A DNA stretch of 64,000 nucleotides from Pedobacter sp. PLR (GCF_026239675.1 NZ_JAPIVQ010000010.1:62001-126000); one strand, 5' to 3'; shown: positions 52,339 to 61,656, counted from the first letter of the stretch. Numbers and translations are program-made. The notes: generated by a model not told the origin, from the sequence alone.

Positions 52339-54315
52339 TTATTGATGTAGACCACCGTTCTTGAAAAGATCATAAGCTGTCTGGTAATTTGCAATTGCTT
52401 CTTTAACCACATGTCCGGAGAATTTGCGGGGAAGCTGCTCGTTTTTAAGCGGGTCATAAAGGAAAGTCTCCACCTTTTGTTGTGGACTCAACACGACCAG
52501 ACTATCGTTTTTAAGGTAAGCCAGCTTTTGATAAGTGCCAAGGAAAGTTCTGGGTACAAAAGATTTCGCCAGCACATCTTTGCCAAAAAGGTTACTTTCA
52601 TAGCTCCAGCCCAATAGATTGAACAACGTTGGATACAAGTCTATCTGGGAACACAAAGGAGTAATTTGTTTATTTTTCCCTGTCAGATTCATTACACCGG
52701 CTGGCAAATTCAATACGATACAGGGAATATGGTATTTACTGATGTCAATTTCATTTTTTCCGGCGCTACTGGCACAATGGTCTGCTACAATAATCACCAC
52801 CGTATTTTTGAACCATGGCCTGGTAGCCGCTTCACGTAAAAACCTGCCAATAGCATAATCTGTATACCTCAAAGCGCCATTTCTACCCGTTCCTGAAGGA
52901 ATGTCAATTTCTCCTTCCGGATAAGTAAAAGGACGGTGATTTGAAGTCGTCATGACAAAGCTGTAAAATGGCTTCCCCGCTTCGAACTGGCGGTCAGAGC
53001 CATTGATCACTGCGGTATACAAATCTTCATCACTAATGCCCCAGGCATTTTCAAAATGAACTTGTTCATCCGTAATAATGGTTCGTTTGGTCAGGTAATG
53101 ATCACCGGCCATCACCTTTCTGCCACGATCAACAATATCATAGCCATTGCTACCAAAATACTGGTTCATATTGTCGAAATACCCATCACCGCCATAATAG
53201 AAGCTGCGGTGATAACCCGCCTTTTCAAAAACATTCCCAATGGTGGTCAGGCTGTCATTACCCGGACGCCTCACAATGCTGCTCCCCGGTGTTGGTGGAA
53301 TTGCCAGCGAAAGCGCTTCCATCCCCCTAACCGTTCTTGTTCCCGTGGAATACATATTGGTAAACAACAAATTGGTATTTGCTAAAGAATCCAGGACTGG
53401 TGTTAAACCTTCCTTATTCCCAAAATGTGCCATAAAATCAGCGCTTAAACTCTCCACCGTAATCATGATCACATTCGGTTTACAGCCAGTCCCGGTTCCG
53501 CTAATATTTCTTTTTATGCTGGCATCAGCAGCTAAAAACCGTCCGTTACCCTCCTGTAGGGAAGACCTGATGACCCGGTAAGCTTCCGGTTTATCCAGCA
53601 TCTTATAAAAATGATTGTAATTGAGTTCGTTGTTTTTGAAGGCAGAAAAAATAGAATATATACCGGCTTTAGCCAGTTCATTATGGTAACGGTTTGAACC
53701 TTCTTCTGCCCATGAATCGGGGACAAAAAATCCGTAAAAAAGACAGCTCAAAAAGATCATGCCGGTGATCGTGACTCTTTTCTTAAAAGTAGTAGCTGAC
53801 TGAAAATGATGTTTAAATGCACCTGTTTTCATAAAACCAAACAACACCAACAGACTAATCAACACTACTCCACCGATCAACAAGGGCAAAGGATAGGATT
53901 CATTGATATTGTGGATCACCTCGTAAGTATAAACCAGGTAATCTACAGCGATAAAGTTAAATCGACTTTCAAATTCCTGCCAAAAAGTAAGTTCTGCAAA
54001 GAAAGAGAACATGGCAATTACCGTCATCAGGAATAAAACTGCATAGCTGAGCAAAATATTAAACCAGGACCTGACAAAGCGCTGCGGCAGAAAACATAAA
54101 TAAAGGGCGTAAAATAGCACCAGAAACATGGCTACACCGAAATCGTACACTAAACCCTGACCGAAGATGCGCAGGATGGAAAGGAAGGAAAAACCAGTGT
54201 TTTCCAATGTAGCAACCATCAATCCAAGACGAATCAGGAACGACCCGGCAATAAACGTTGCCACATAGGAAAAAAGCACACTGTACCTTGATTTAAACAA
54301 AAAAGAAAGGCCCAT
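52339..54315 (-). CDS. LTA synthase-like membrane transferase (sulfatase fold)
   Basis: A 658-residue protein with five hydrophobic segments in the first 200 residues and a C-terminal periplasmic alkaline-phosphatase-like domain. Metal and catalytic marks: ITVESLSAD (E288), the nucleophile Thr in TGTRTVRGMEAL (T328 most likely), IVADHCASS (Asp-His). The group includes lipoteichoic acid and glucan phosphoglycerol transferases; in a Gram-negative it may modify lipids or glycans with a phosphoalcohol. It begins an operon with a response regulator and kinase 36 bp downstream, reminiscent of pmrAB-type envelope modification systems. Confidence 0.92.
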   Translation of the reverse strand: MGLSFLFKSRYSVLFSYVATFIAGSFLIRLGLMVATLENTGFSFLSILRIFGQGLVYDFGVAMFLVLFYALYLCFLPQRFVRSWFNILLSYAVLFLMTVIAMFSFFAELTFWQEFESRFNFIAVDYLVYTYEVIHNINESYPLPLLIGGVVLISLLVLFGFMKTGAFKHHFQSATTFKKRVTITGMIFLSCLFYGFFVPDSWAEEGSNRYHNELAKAGIYSIFSAFKNNELNYNHFYKMLDKPEAYRVIRSSLQEGNGRFLAADASIKRNISGTGTGCKPNVIMITVESLSADFMAHFGNKEGLTPVLDSLANTNLLFTNMYSTGTRTVRGMEALSLAIPPTPGSSIVRRPGNDSLTTIGNVFEKAGYHRSFYYGGDGYFDNMNQYFGSNGYDIVDRGRKVMAGDHYLTKRTIITDEQVHFENAWGISDEDLYTAVINGSDRQFEAGKPFYSFVMTTSNHRPFTYPEGEIDIPSGTGRNGALRYTDYAIGRFLREAATRPWFKNTVVIIVADHCASSAGKNEIDISKYHIPCIVLNLPAGVMNLTGKNKQITPLCSQIDLYPTLFNLLGWSYESNLFGKDVLAKSFVPRTFLGTYQKLAYLKNDSLVVLSPQQKVETFLYDPLKNEQLPRKFSGHVVKEAIANYQTAYDLFKNGGLHQ

Positions 54316-54496
54316 AAAAACTATAAAATATAGTCAAATGTAATCGCCTATTCTGTAGTAAAACTGAAGATAAAAAACAGGAAGTATCAGCGTCTTTAAA
54401 AGCTTCTAAACAACTAATTGCTCATTAAATAAACAAGTAACAATCAATGAGTTAAGAGAACAATAAAGACACCGATACCTACAAATCTGCTAAAGA

Positions 54497-54835
54497 TTAA
54501 ACGCTTTTATTGCGCTGATCTTCTTTATCATATAAATCAATCAGTTTACTTTGCAAACGGATCACAGAACTCTCTAATTGACTGATTTTTTCCTTCAATT
54601 GTTCGATGATCTGAATGTGTTCACTTACGCCTTCTTCCCCAACGTCCAGAAACTCTCTTAAGCTCAATCCATGTACTTCAGCGATCTGATTGATGCGGCT
54701 AAAGTTCGGATCAGTAATACTGGTTTCCAATTTTGAGTATGCTGGAATTGAGATATCCAACAGATCGGCCATCGCTTTTTGGTTGACCCCTTTTTTTTGA
54801 CGTAAAATTCTAAATTTCTCCCCTAATGTTTTCAT
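54497..54835 (-). CDS. XRE-type helix-turn-helix protein
   Basis: A 112-residue regulator: HTH_3 domain (about 5-60: FRILRQKKGVNQKAMADLL, IPAYSKLETS) followed by a heptad-rich coiled coil (about 75-105: EQLKEKISQLESSVIRLQSK) that probably dimerises it. Common in Bacteroidota as a single-gene regulator. It is isolated, with a hairpin further upstream at 54992. Target unknown. Confidence 0.9.
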   Translation of the reverse strand: MKTLGEKFRILRQKKGVNQKAMADLLDISIPAYSKLETSITDPNFSRINQIAEVHGLSLREFLDVGEEGVSEHIQIIEQLKEKISQLESSVIRLQSKLIDLYDKEDQRNKSV

Positions 54836-54991
54836 AATGAATATTATTATTTTTTAATAACCCCTAATTGAAATAAATTTAAGAAATATTAAATATAATA
54901 TTATCATATTATTACAAAATTTTGAAATAAATAATCGAAACTGTTTTTCGGAACTAAATATATTAGCAAGAAAAGAGCCAAAAAGCATCAA

Positions 54992-55039
54992 TTTTCCGGT
55001 GTTTTTTTACGCTTTAAAGGGCAAAAAAACATCGGAAAA
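54992..55039. terminator. 17-bp stem-loop between two minus-strand genes
   Basis: TTTTCCGGTGTTTTTTT (54992-55008) and AAAAAAACATCGGAAAA (55023-55039) pair along 17 bases with one G-U, loop of 14 nt. It lies just past the stop of the small membrane protein gene (55090) and may end it, or may be part of a small RNA. A second weaker dyad ACCAGG / CCTGGT follows at 55042-55058. Confidence 0.5.
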
Positions 55040-55089
55040 GCACCAGGCAATACCTGGTTAAGTCGCTGCACAGTAGTCAGATAGGTCGA

Positions 55090-55299
55090 TTACTTTTTAC
55101 TCTGTCTAAAGATAAAAGCACCCAGCATTAATGCCACTGCCAAACCCGAAAAACCAGGAAAAAGAATAAATAAATAAAATACCCCAGCAACGACAGCTAA
55201 AGCCACAATAAATAGAAATCCTTGTAAAAAGGACTCCATTTTAAAAGCTGCGATCAAAGCGAACAATAAAAACGTTAAAGCAAGAATGGTTAAAAACAT
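55090..55299 (-). CDS. Small membrane protein, 69 aa
   Basis: A 69-residue protein that is almost entirely hydrophobic: two or three membrane segments (FLTILALTFLLFALIAAF, GFLFIVALAVVAGVFYLFIL, GLAVALMLGAFI) and a short basic tail (RQSKK). Start at 55299 (ATG); the TTG two codons earlier is less likely. No family is recognised. A stem-loop follows. Confidence 0.55.
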   Translation of the reverse strand: MFLTILALTFLLFALIAAFKMESFLQGFLFIVALAVVAGVFYLFILFPGFSGLAVALMLGAFIFRQSKK

Positions 55300-55365
55300 A
55301 TACAAAGATGCGTTTCCAATGTTAAGTTAACGTTAAGAAAATCGTTTTCTTCCTTTTTTTTTGTC

Positions 55366-55406
55366 AAAAAAAAGGAGCAATTATGAAAAATCATACTGCT
55401 CCTTTT
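55366..55406 (-). terminator. Rho-independent terminator after GH109 gene
   Basis: On the minus strand AAAAGGAGCA pairs with TGCTCCTTTT (55370-55379 and 55397-55406), with an inner ATGA/TCAT stem and a T run after it. It ends the GH109 gene (stop at 55509). Confidence 0.85.
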
Positions 55407-55508
55407 ATGAAAATATGCGAATTGAGGCTTTAGCAAATCCGGAGAATTTTGAGACTAAATTAATTCAGCTTCAAAATCCCCCGAAAACATGGCTAAAATT
55501 CAATAAGA

Positions 55509-56861
55509 TTAATAATCGTCGTTTAAGGCGAAAATTGGTTTTCTAGTCATCCAGCTACCGCTGGTAAAATCAGGGAAATCAACTGTTTCATTTCCTAATT
55601 CTATAGATTGCTCACTTAATGGCGTAATTGCACTCCATGCTGCTGCATCATAAACGTCCATTGGTGTAGGCTCGTTTCTTTTTGCTGCTTCAATGAAAGC
55701 ATGGATTACGAAGAAGTCCATACCACCATGACCTGCACCTTGTGCGTCATTACCGTATTTTTTCCAAAGTGGGTGATCATATTTCTCTAACCACTCTTTT
55801 GCTGGATCCCAGGCATGAGGCTTGCTTACACCTTCTACATATATGCTCTTGTTAACATCCATCCAAAGGCCTTTAGTGCCCTGAACTCTGAAACCAATAG
55901 AATAAGGTCTTGGAAGGTTAGTATCGTGCTGTAAGATAATCGTTTCGCCGTTTGCACAGTCGATAGTCGTAGTCACGATATCGCCCAGACGGAAGTTTAC
56001 TTTCGCATTTGGATGGTTCTCGCCACCTTTCTCTACAATATAGTTATGTAAACCTCTTGCTTTAGTTGCAAAAGAGTTCAATTTTAAGAATTTGTTACCT
56101 CTGTTGATGTTGATACAATGTGCAACCGGACCGATACCATGTGTTGGGTATAAATCTCCATTACGGTGTACCGAGTGGTTAGTTCTCCATTTTGCTTCAG
56201 AGAAACCTTTCTCATTAAATTCTACACCACCACCATAAGGGCCTTTACCATCATTAAACTTAACCTCTCTAAGGTCATGTTGGTAACCACCTTGTAAGTG
56301 CATGATTTCACCAAACACCCCTTGACGTACCATATTTAACGCTGCTAACACATCTCTTCTGTAACAAACGTTTTCCAACATCATCACATGAGCATTGTGT
56401 TTTTCTGACGCTTGTACTACATCCCAGTGATCCTGAAGTGTAATACCTAACATTACTTCAGTAGCGATATATTTAAGACCAGCTTCCATTGATTTAATGA
56501 TCATTGGCTTGTGCAATTCCCATGGTGTAGAAATTACAATTGCTTTTAATCCTTTTGTTTCCAAAAGTTTTTTCCAGGCATTTTCATCACCAGTGTAAAT
56601 CTTTGGCATTGGTTTTCCTGATTTTGCAATCAGGGCTTTTGCAGAATTTAACATTCTTTCATCTACATCACAGATCGCAACCAAATCCACATCATCTCTC
56701 TTCAATAAAAGATCAAGGTGATTTTGGCCTCTCATTCCCACTCCAATCATTGCTACCTTAATCTTTTCACCCTTAGTGCCCGCAAAAACAGATTGCTCAG
56801 GTAAAACAGTTATAGCGGCGGCAGTGATGCCGCTATTTCTAACAAATTGTCTTCTATTCAT
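55509..56861 (-). CDS. GH109 alpha-N-acetylgalactosaminidase
   Basis: A 450-residue Gfo/Idh/MocA-fold enzyme. It matches, as I recall it, the NAD+-dependent GH109 enzyme of Elizabethkingia over its length: LENVCYRRDVLAALNMVRQG, GGYQHDLR, FSEAKWRTNH.V.R.G.LYPTHG.GP, INRGN.FL.L.SFA.KARG, AGHGGMD and the C-terminal FALNDDY. The enzyme releases terminal alpha-GalNAc through a 3-keto step on bound NAD+. A Tat-type signal (NRRQFVRNSGITAAAI) is present; start 56861 follows it. Divergent from the LacI/NahK pair, with operators in between. Confidence 0.93.
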   Translation of the reverse strand: MNRRQFVRNSGITAAAITVLPEQSVFAGTKGEKIKVAMIGVGMRGQNHLDLLLKRDDVDLVAICDVDERMLNSAKALIAKSGKPMPKIYTGDENAWKKLLETKGLKAIVISTPWELHKPMIIKSMEAGLKYIATEVMLGITLQDHWDVVQASEKHNAHVMMLENVCYRRDVLAALNMVRQGVFGEIMHLQGGYQHDLREVKFNDGKGPYGGGVEFNEKGFSEAKWRTNHSVHRNGDLYPTHGIGPVAHCININRGNKFLKLNSFATKARGLHNYIVEKGGENHPNAKVNFRLGDIVTTTIDCANGETIILQHDTNLPRPYSIGFRVQGTKGLWMDVNKSIYVEGVSKPHAWDPAKEWLEKYDHPLWKKYGNDAQGAGHGGMDFFVIHAFIEAAKRNEPTPMDVYDAAAWSAITPLSEQSIELGNETVDFPDFTSGSWMTRKPIFALNDDY

Positions 56862-56989
56862 AATATTCAGTTCATTATATATGTTCGGTTCAAAAGTATC
56901 GCTTTTATGACATACCATACGCGATTTTTCGATTACAAGGTATAGACTATATCCACAACCCATGCAAATTGCCCTTCAAAAAATACACG

Positions 56990-56999
56990 CAAACGTTTG
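56990..56999. promoter_or_regulatory. LacI-type operator CAAACGTTTG, GH109 side
   Basis: Perfect 10-bp palindrome CAAACGTTTG preceded by CG. It sits 129 bp before the GH109 start and 207 bp from the second copy, a spacing that would allow looping. Confidence 0.75.
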
Positions 57000-57196
57000 A
57001 TATTTAAAGATTCTATAATTTAAAAAATGGAATTGCCGGTAAAAATCAGCCATTCCCTCATTTGTAACAATTTCATGATCGTTATACTAAGCAAACCTTA
57101 CATAAATTAACAAAATACGGCGATTAGACTCAATGAAATGCGATTTTCACTAAAAAAACACCCCTTGAAACCTAAATTCAGGCTTATATTTTCAAA

Positions 57197-57206
57197 CAAA
57201 CGTTTG
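57197..57206. promoter_or_regulatory. LacI-type operator CAAACGTTTG, lacI side
   Basis: Perfect palindrome CAAACGTTTG, 102 bp before the lacI start. Confidence 0.75.
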
Positions 57207-57307
57207 CGCACATTTTACTCCTAAGCATCAAACAATTGGGTTTTATGCGAATTGTTTTTTCAAAATAATTGAAGGTTATTGAAAGTTTATACCAATATTT
57301 GAACATC

Positions 57308-58327
57308 ATGTCTGATAAACCAACCACGATAAAAGAAATAGCCAAAATACTTAAGATTTCGGTTTCTACCGTTTCAAGGGCTTTAAATGACCATTCCAGT
57401 ATCGGTTTAACAACAAAGATGAGGGTCAAAAAGCTAGCTGCAGAGCTAAATTATGAGCCAAATCAGAAAGCGATCCAATTTCTACAAGGGAAGTCACATA
57501 TAATAGGTGTGATTTTACCGGAATTATCTGAATCTTTCTTTTCAACTGCCATTAGTGGCATTGAAGATGTTGCCTATAAAAGAAACTATACCGTTTTACT
57601 TGCACAATCGCATGATGATGCTGACCGCGAGAAACTATTGGTAGAGAAAATGAAAACCCAACGTGTAGACGGGCTTTTGGTATCTGTCTCTAAGACAACC
57701 AGTACTTATGAACATTTTGAGGTATTTAAGAAACTGAATATCCCTGTTGTATTTTTTGACCGCATCCCCCCTATTAAAGACATCCACTATGTGGCCTCTA
57801 ACCTGGAGAACGGAACCTATGAAGCGGTAAACTTTTTGCTAAAGAAAGGTCACCGTACCATCGGGATGATCAACGGGCCTACCACACTGGTAGCCAGTCA
57901 CGAGCGGAAAGAAGGCTATATTAAAGCCATGATCTCCAACCGCCTGAAATTTGACCCTTCTTTAATTGTGAGCTGCGATCTTTCCGAAAGCGGTACCATT
58001 GAAGTGATGAACACCATGCTGAACCACAGACGTAAACCGACAGCCATCGTTACCTTTAATGATTATGTCGCTTTATTTGCGATGAGACATACCCGTTCTC
58101 TGGAACTGGAAGGAATCGACTTTGTCAGTTACGCGAATCTGCCGATTATTAATTACATGGATTACACGCCGATTGCCTCTGTAGAACAGTTTCCATACAA
58201 ACAAGGTAAGAAAGCTGCAGATATTCTAATAGATCTGATCAACAGACCTAAAAATGAAACCGGTACAGAACAGGCTTATTTCAACGTAGTTGTGGAGTCA
58301 GAATTAATTATTCCGAATCCTAAGTAA
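57308..58327 (+). CDS. LacI-family repressor of the amino-sugar locus
   Basis: A 339-residue LacI/GalR regulator. The ATG at 57308 is chosen (MSDKPTTIKEIAKILKI, the helix-turn-helix start); the track frame adds a short leader. HTH at residues 6-26, followed by the sugar-binding core (IGVILPELSESFFS, ERKEGYIKAM, LEGIDFVSYANL). Three copies of CAAACGTTTG surround it. It likely senses GalNAc or a derivative and represses GH109 and the kinase; the ligand is not proven. Confidence 0.95.
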   Translation: MSDKPTTIKEIAKILKISVSTVSRALNDHSSIGLTTKMRVKKLAAELNYEPNQKAIQFLQGKSHIIGVILPELSESFFSTAISGIEDVAYKRNYTVLLAQSHDDADREKLLVEKMKTQRVDGLLVSVSKTTSTYEHFEVFKKLNIPVVFFDRIPPIKDIHYVASNLENGTYEAVNFLLKKGHRTIGMINGPTTLVASHERKEGYIKAMISNRLKFDPSLIVSCDLSESGTIEVMNTMLNHRRKPTAIVTFNDYVALFAMRHTRSLELEGIDFVSYANLPIINYMDYTPIASVEQFPYKQGKKAADILIDLINRPKNETGTEQAYFNVVVESELIIPNPK

Positions 58328-58334
58328 TTTTGCG

Positions 58335-58344
58335 CAAACGTTTG
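58335..58344. promoter_or_regulatory. LacI-type operator CAAACGTTTG, kinase side
   Basis: Perfect CAAACGTTTG inside GCGCAAACGTTTGC, 8 bp after the lacI stop and 63 bp before the kinase start. Confidence 0.75.
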
Positions 58345-58406
58345 CTCACTGGTTTTGATCACATAAATAATTACGTTTGAATTTGTAACCAATCTTGAAA
58401 AGACGC

Positions 58407-59486
58407 ATGTTCGAAAATATCTTACCATTGTATGGCCTGAATTCTGATGACACGACTGTTAATTTATTTGGCGATGGCCTGATAAACCATACCTGGAAAG
58501 TGACTGCCGCTGAGCAAAGCTATATCCTGCAAAAGGTGAATACTGATGTATTTAAAGAGCCTTCAAATATTGATAAAAACCTAAGTCTGTTAAAAGACTT
58601 TTTAAATAAGAAAGACCCGGAGTACCTGTTTGTATCGCCAGTAAAGGCTTTATCAGGGGAATCTCTGCTAAATACCCCATCCGGATATTTCCGCATGACG
58701 CCATTTATCGAAGGCTCAGTTTCTTTAAACGCCCTGACAAAAAGAGAAGAAGCTTATGAAGCAGCCAAACAGTTTGGAAAATTCTCTGCGCTGCTGGCAG
58801 ATTTTGACGCTGCAACCTTAAACATCACCATTCCTGACTTCCATAACCTGAGTCTGAGGTATGAGCAGTTTAAAACCGCCTGTGCCAATGCCAATCCGGA
58901 ACGTCTGGAGCAAGCCAAAGAATATATTGATTTCATCAATGAGCACAAAAGCATTGTAAACACTTATCTTGATATTGTAGCCAATGACGAGGTGCCTTTG
59001 AGAGTGATTCATCACGATACAAAGATCAGCAACGTACTTTTTGATGCCAACAACAAAGGAATCTGTGTAATTGACCTGGATACGGTAATGCCTGGTTATT
59101 TCATCAGTGATGTGGGTGATATGATGAGAACCTATCTATGTGCTGCAAGTGAAGAAGAAACTGATTTGACGAAGATCAGCATCAGAAAAGACTTCTTTAA
59201 AGCCATTTACGAAGGTTATATGGAAGAAATGGCTGCTGTATTGAGTGATACGGAGAAACAGTATTTCACTTATGCAGGTAAGTTTATCATCTATATGCAG
59301 GCGATTCGCTTCCTGGCAGATCACTTACAGAATGATATCTATTATGGTGCTAAATATGAAGGCCATAATTTTAACAGAGCAATCAATCAGATCGCCCTGT
59401 TAAAAGAATATTTAAAAATGGAAGAAGAGTTTACAGCTCCCCTTTCTTCATCGAAAGAACCGCGTAATCAACCGCACGCGCTGTAA
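58407..59486 (+). CDS. NahK-like N-acetylhexosamine 1-kinase
   Basis: A 359-residue phosphotransferase of the APH/ChoK fold. The ATG at 58407 is preferred to the TTG at 58395. The nucleotide pocket and catalytic Asp are in VIHHDTKISNVLFD (D204, N209), with CVIDLDTVMPG (D223, D225) binding metal. Similarity as recalled to NahK of Bifidobacterium (GDGLINHTW, RYILQ-like YILQKVNT, FADH-like RFLADHL..DIYYG.KY.GHN) supports HexNAc 1-phosphate formation. Its operator and neighbour GH109 make GalNAc/GlcNAc the likely substrate. The 3' end overlaps the GMC gene by 56 bp convergently. Confidence 0.88.
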   Translation: MFENILPLYGLNSDDTTVNLFGDGLINHTWKVTAAEQSYILQKVNTDVFKEPSNIDKNLSLLKDFLNKKDPEYLFVSPVKALSGESLLNTPSGYFRMTPFIEGSVSLNALTKREEAYEAAKQFGKFSALLADFDAATLNITIPDFHNLSLRYEQFKTACANANPERLEQAKEYIDFINEHKSIVNTYLDIVANDEVPLRVIHHDTKISNVLFDANNKGICVIDLDTVMPGYFISDVGDMMRTYLCAASEEETDLTKISIRKDFFKAIYEGYMEEMAAVLSDTEKQYFTYAGKFIIYMQAIRFLADHLQNDIYYGAKYEGHNFNRAINQIALLKEYLKMEEEFTAPLSSSKEPRNQPHAL

Positions 59487-61146
59487 GCGCCATATAAGTT
59501 AATGATGGGTTTTGTGTTGACGTAGAGGTCATGCAAGCCCCATCAGTAACGAATACATTCTTGCAATCATGTAACTGATTCCATTTGTTGAGTACAGAAG
59601 TCTTAGGATCATGTCCCATTCTTGCCCCACCCATTTCATGGATATCTAATCCCGGTGATTGCGAGCCATCATCCGCTTTGATGTTCTTAAATCCGGCTTC
59701 CGTAAACATTTCAGTCATCTGTTCCAGGTAATCCTTTTTCATTTTCACATCATTGTCGTCATAATCAACGGAAATCCTTAACAATGGAATGCCCCATGCA
59801 TCTTTTTGATCTGCATCTAACTTTACATAATTGCTTTCCTTAGGGATTGTTTCCCCCATCATGTGCGAACCCACCTGCCATGGACCGGGATTTTTATTGA
59901 GTAACTGCACTTTTAAAGCTGCCCCCATACCGGAAGTATCTCTCTCCGGACTACGGTAAGCAGAAAAACCAGCCGCATAACCGCGTTTAAAGTTGGTCTC
60001 CTGCTTCAGGAGGTTTCTAAACCTTGGGATGTAACCGCCTCCGGCAGGATTTCTGCCGTCAGTGCTAAATTCTTTTAATCCATCATATTCTGCACCAATT
60101 CTTGCGCTATAATTGTGGAAAGCCACATATTTCCCTAGCGTTCCACTGTCATTTCCCAGACCATTCGGGAAACGTGAAGAGGTAGAGTTCAATAAAATCA
60201 GGTTGGTATTGATCGCCGCTGCATTTACAAAGATCACTTTCGCATAATATTCGCGCACTTCTTTGGTATTGGTATCGACCACGCGAACGCCGGAAGCTCT
60301 GCCCAATTTTTCGTCATAAATTACAGATTCCACAACTGAAAACGGCTTCAAGGTCAGGTTTCCTGTTTTTTGTGCCCATGGTAAAGTAGAAGAATTGCTA
60401 CTGAAATAACCGCCAAACGGACAACCCCGCTGACATAAGTTACGGTTCTGACATTTCCCTCTGCCCTGGTCAAAATGCACCTGTTTAGGTTGAGATAAAT
60501 GTGCGCATCTGGCGCTGATCACATGGCGGCCTTCATACTTTTCGCGCATGGTATTCCTGAAGTAATCTTCGACTGCATTGAGTGGAAAAGCTGGTAAGAA
60601 ATCACCGTCCGGCAAAGCTACCAAACCATCTTTATTACCGGAAATTCCTGCAAATTGCTCTGCATAAGTATACCAGGCGTCAAGGTCTTTGTACCTGATT
60701 GGCCAGTCTACCGCAAAATCATCACGCTTCGGTCCTTCAAAATCAAGGTCGCTCCAACGTTGGGTTTGTCTGGCCCAAAGTAGCGACTTACCACCCACCT
60801 GATACCCTCGAATCCAGTCAAAAGGCTTCTCCTGTACATAAGGATGCTCCTTATCTTTCACGAAAAAATGCATGGCATCTTCTCTGAAAGCATAACATTT
60901 ACTCACCACCGGGTTTTCCTTTTTGATTGCCAGCGTAAGTTCTCCACGATGTTCAAATTCGTAGGGATATTTATTGGTTGTCGGATAATCGACGATGTGC
61001 TTTACGTCTTTTCCTCTTTCCAGCACCAGGGTCTTTAACCCCTTTTCTGTAAATTCTTTGGCTGCCCAGCCACCGCTAATCCCTGAGCCAATAACAATGG
61101 CATCATAGGTATGTTCTTTTATACTATCTATATTCAGATTTGACAT
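59431..61146 (-). CDS. GMC family oxidoreductase
   Basis: A 571-residue FAD-dependent oxidoreductase without a signal peptide. FAD-binding loop DAIVIGSGISGGWAAKEF (residues 15-32), VGGKSLLWARQTQ, the C-terminal HEMGGARMG catalytic His and NPSLTYMA Asn. A cysteine set C232, C238 and C242 (KCQNRNLCQRGCPFGG) resembles the iron-sulfur motif of bacterial FAD-dependent sugar dehydrogenases. It is followed after 12 bp by the gluconate dehydrogenase subunit 3 gene (upstream on the minus strand), so it probably crosses the membrane as a passenger with that Tat protein. Substrate: a sugar or sugar derivative, unproven. Confidence 0.93.
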   Translation of the reverse strand: MSNLNIDSIKEHTYDAIVIGSGISGGWAAKEFTEKGLKTLVLERGKDVKHIVDYPTTNKYPYEFEHRGELTLAIKKENPVVSKCYAFREDAMHFFVKDKEHPYVQEKPFDWIRGYQVGGKSLLWARQTQRWSDLDFEGPKRDDFAVDWPIRYKDLDAWYTYAEQFAGISGNKDGLVALPDGDFLPAFPLNAVEDYFRNTMREKYEGRHVISARCAHLSQPKQVHFDQGRGKCQNRNLCQRGCPFGGYFSSNSSTLPWAQKTGNLTLKPFSVVESVIYDEKLGRASGVRVVDTNTKEVREYYAKVIFVNAAAINTNLILLNSTSSRFPNGLGNDSGTLGKYVAFHNYSARIGAEYDGLKEFSTDGRNPAGGGYIPRFRNLLKQETNFKRGYAAGFSAYRSPERDTSGMGAALKVQLLNKNPGPWQVGSHMMGETIPKESNYVKLDADQKDAWGIPLLRISVDYDDNDVKMKKDYLEQMTEMFTEAGFKNIKADDGSQSPGLDIHEMGGARMGHDPKTSVLNKWNQLHDCKNVFVTDGACMTSTSTQNPSLTYMALTARAVDYAVLSMKKGEL

Positions 61147-61158
61147 GTGTGCTGTAAA

Positions 61159-61656
61159 TTATGCTGATTTAACCCTGAAATAACCATTGTACCTGCCTGG
61201 AACGAGTTCCCAGATCAGCAGATTACTCATCACATATTTCGAGTTCAGGTATCCGCCAATCGTTCTTGATTTCATGATTTTGTAAAACTTAGAGACGGCT
61301 TCCGGAGTTCCGGATTTACCGTTGTTGGCATCCGATACCAATTGGGCAAGTTCTTTACCTGCTTTGTTTTCAAAAGTCTTCAATCCTGCGATAAATTGTT
61401 GCTGCTCTTCCGGTTCGTAGCAGTCGTCCAGCATCTTTAATACAAAAAGGTGGAGCTTTAGGTCTTTTGCGCCTGAGGTATCGGTTTTAGGAATAATCAG
61501 CTCTGCAATCTCTGCCAGCAGATTTTCCTGTGCGGTAGAAATATCGAGGTTTTTGAGTTGAATGGAGACTTTCCCTTCCTCTCTCAAACAAGAAGGCAAC
61601 AATGCCACTCCTCCTGCAAATATCAATACCTGTTTTATGGCTAATCGTCTATTCAT
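61159..61656 (-). CDS. Gluconate 2-dehydrogenase subunit 3 family protein
   Basis: A 165-residue accessory subunit. The N terminus is Tat-like and lipoprotein-like: MNRRLAIKQVLIFAGGVALLPSC with twin arginine and lipobox. The rest is the helical subunit-3 domain (ENLLAEIAELIIPKTDTSGAKDLKL). In known systems this small subunit escorts the GMC subunit and its electron acceptor to the periplasm. It starts the two-gene operon with the GMC oxidoreductase, 12 bp apart. Confidence 0.9.
   Translation of the reverse strand: MNRRLAIKQVLIFAGGVALLPSCLREEGKVSIQLKNLDISTAQENLLAEIAELIIPKTDTSGAKDLKLHLFVLKMLDDCYEPEEQQQFIAGLKTFENKAGKELAQLVSDANNGKSGTPEAVSKFYKIMKSRTIGGYLNSKYVMSNLLIWELVPGRYNGYFRVKSA

Larger units (their letters stand above)
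56862..57307. other. Divergent GH109/LacI control region
   Basis: 446 bp between divergent starts. It holds two LacI-type operators at 56990 and 57197 (listed separately). No peptide gene of note was seen. AT-rich promoter DNA. Confidence 0.6.

Noticed and set aside
55361..55546. Plus-strand frame of 61 codons with a basic C terminus
   Set aside because: It lies across the GH109 terminator hairpin (55366-55406) and the 3' end of the GH109 gene, and shows no coding signs.
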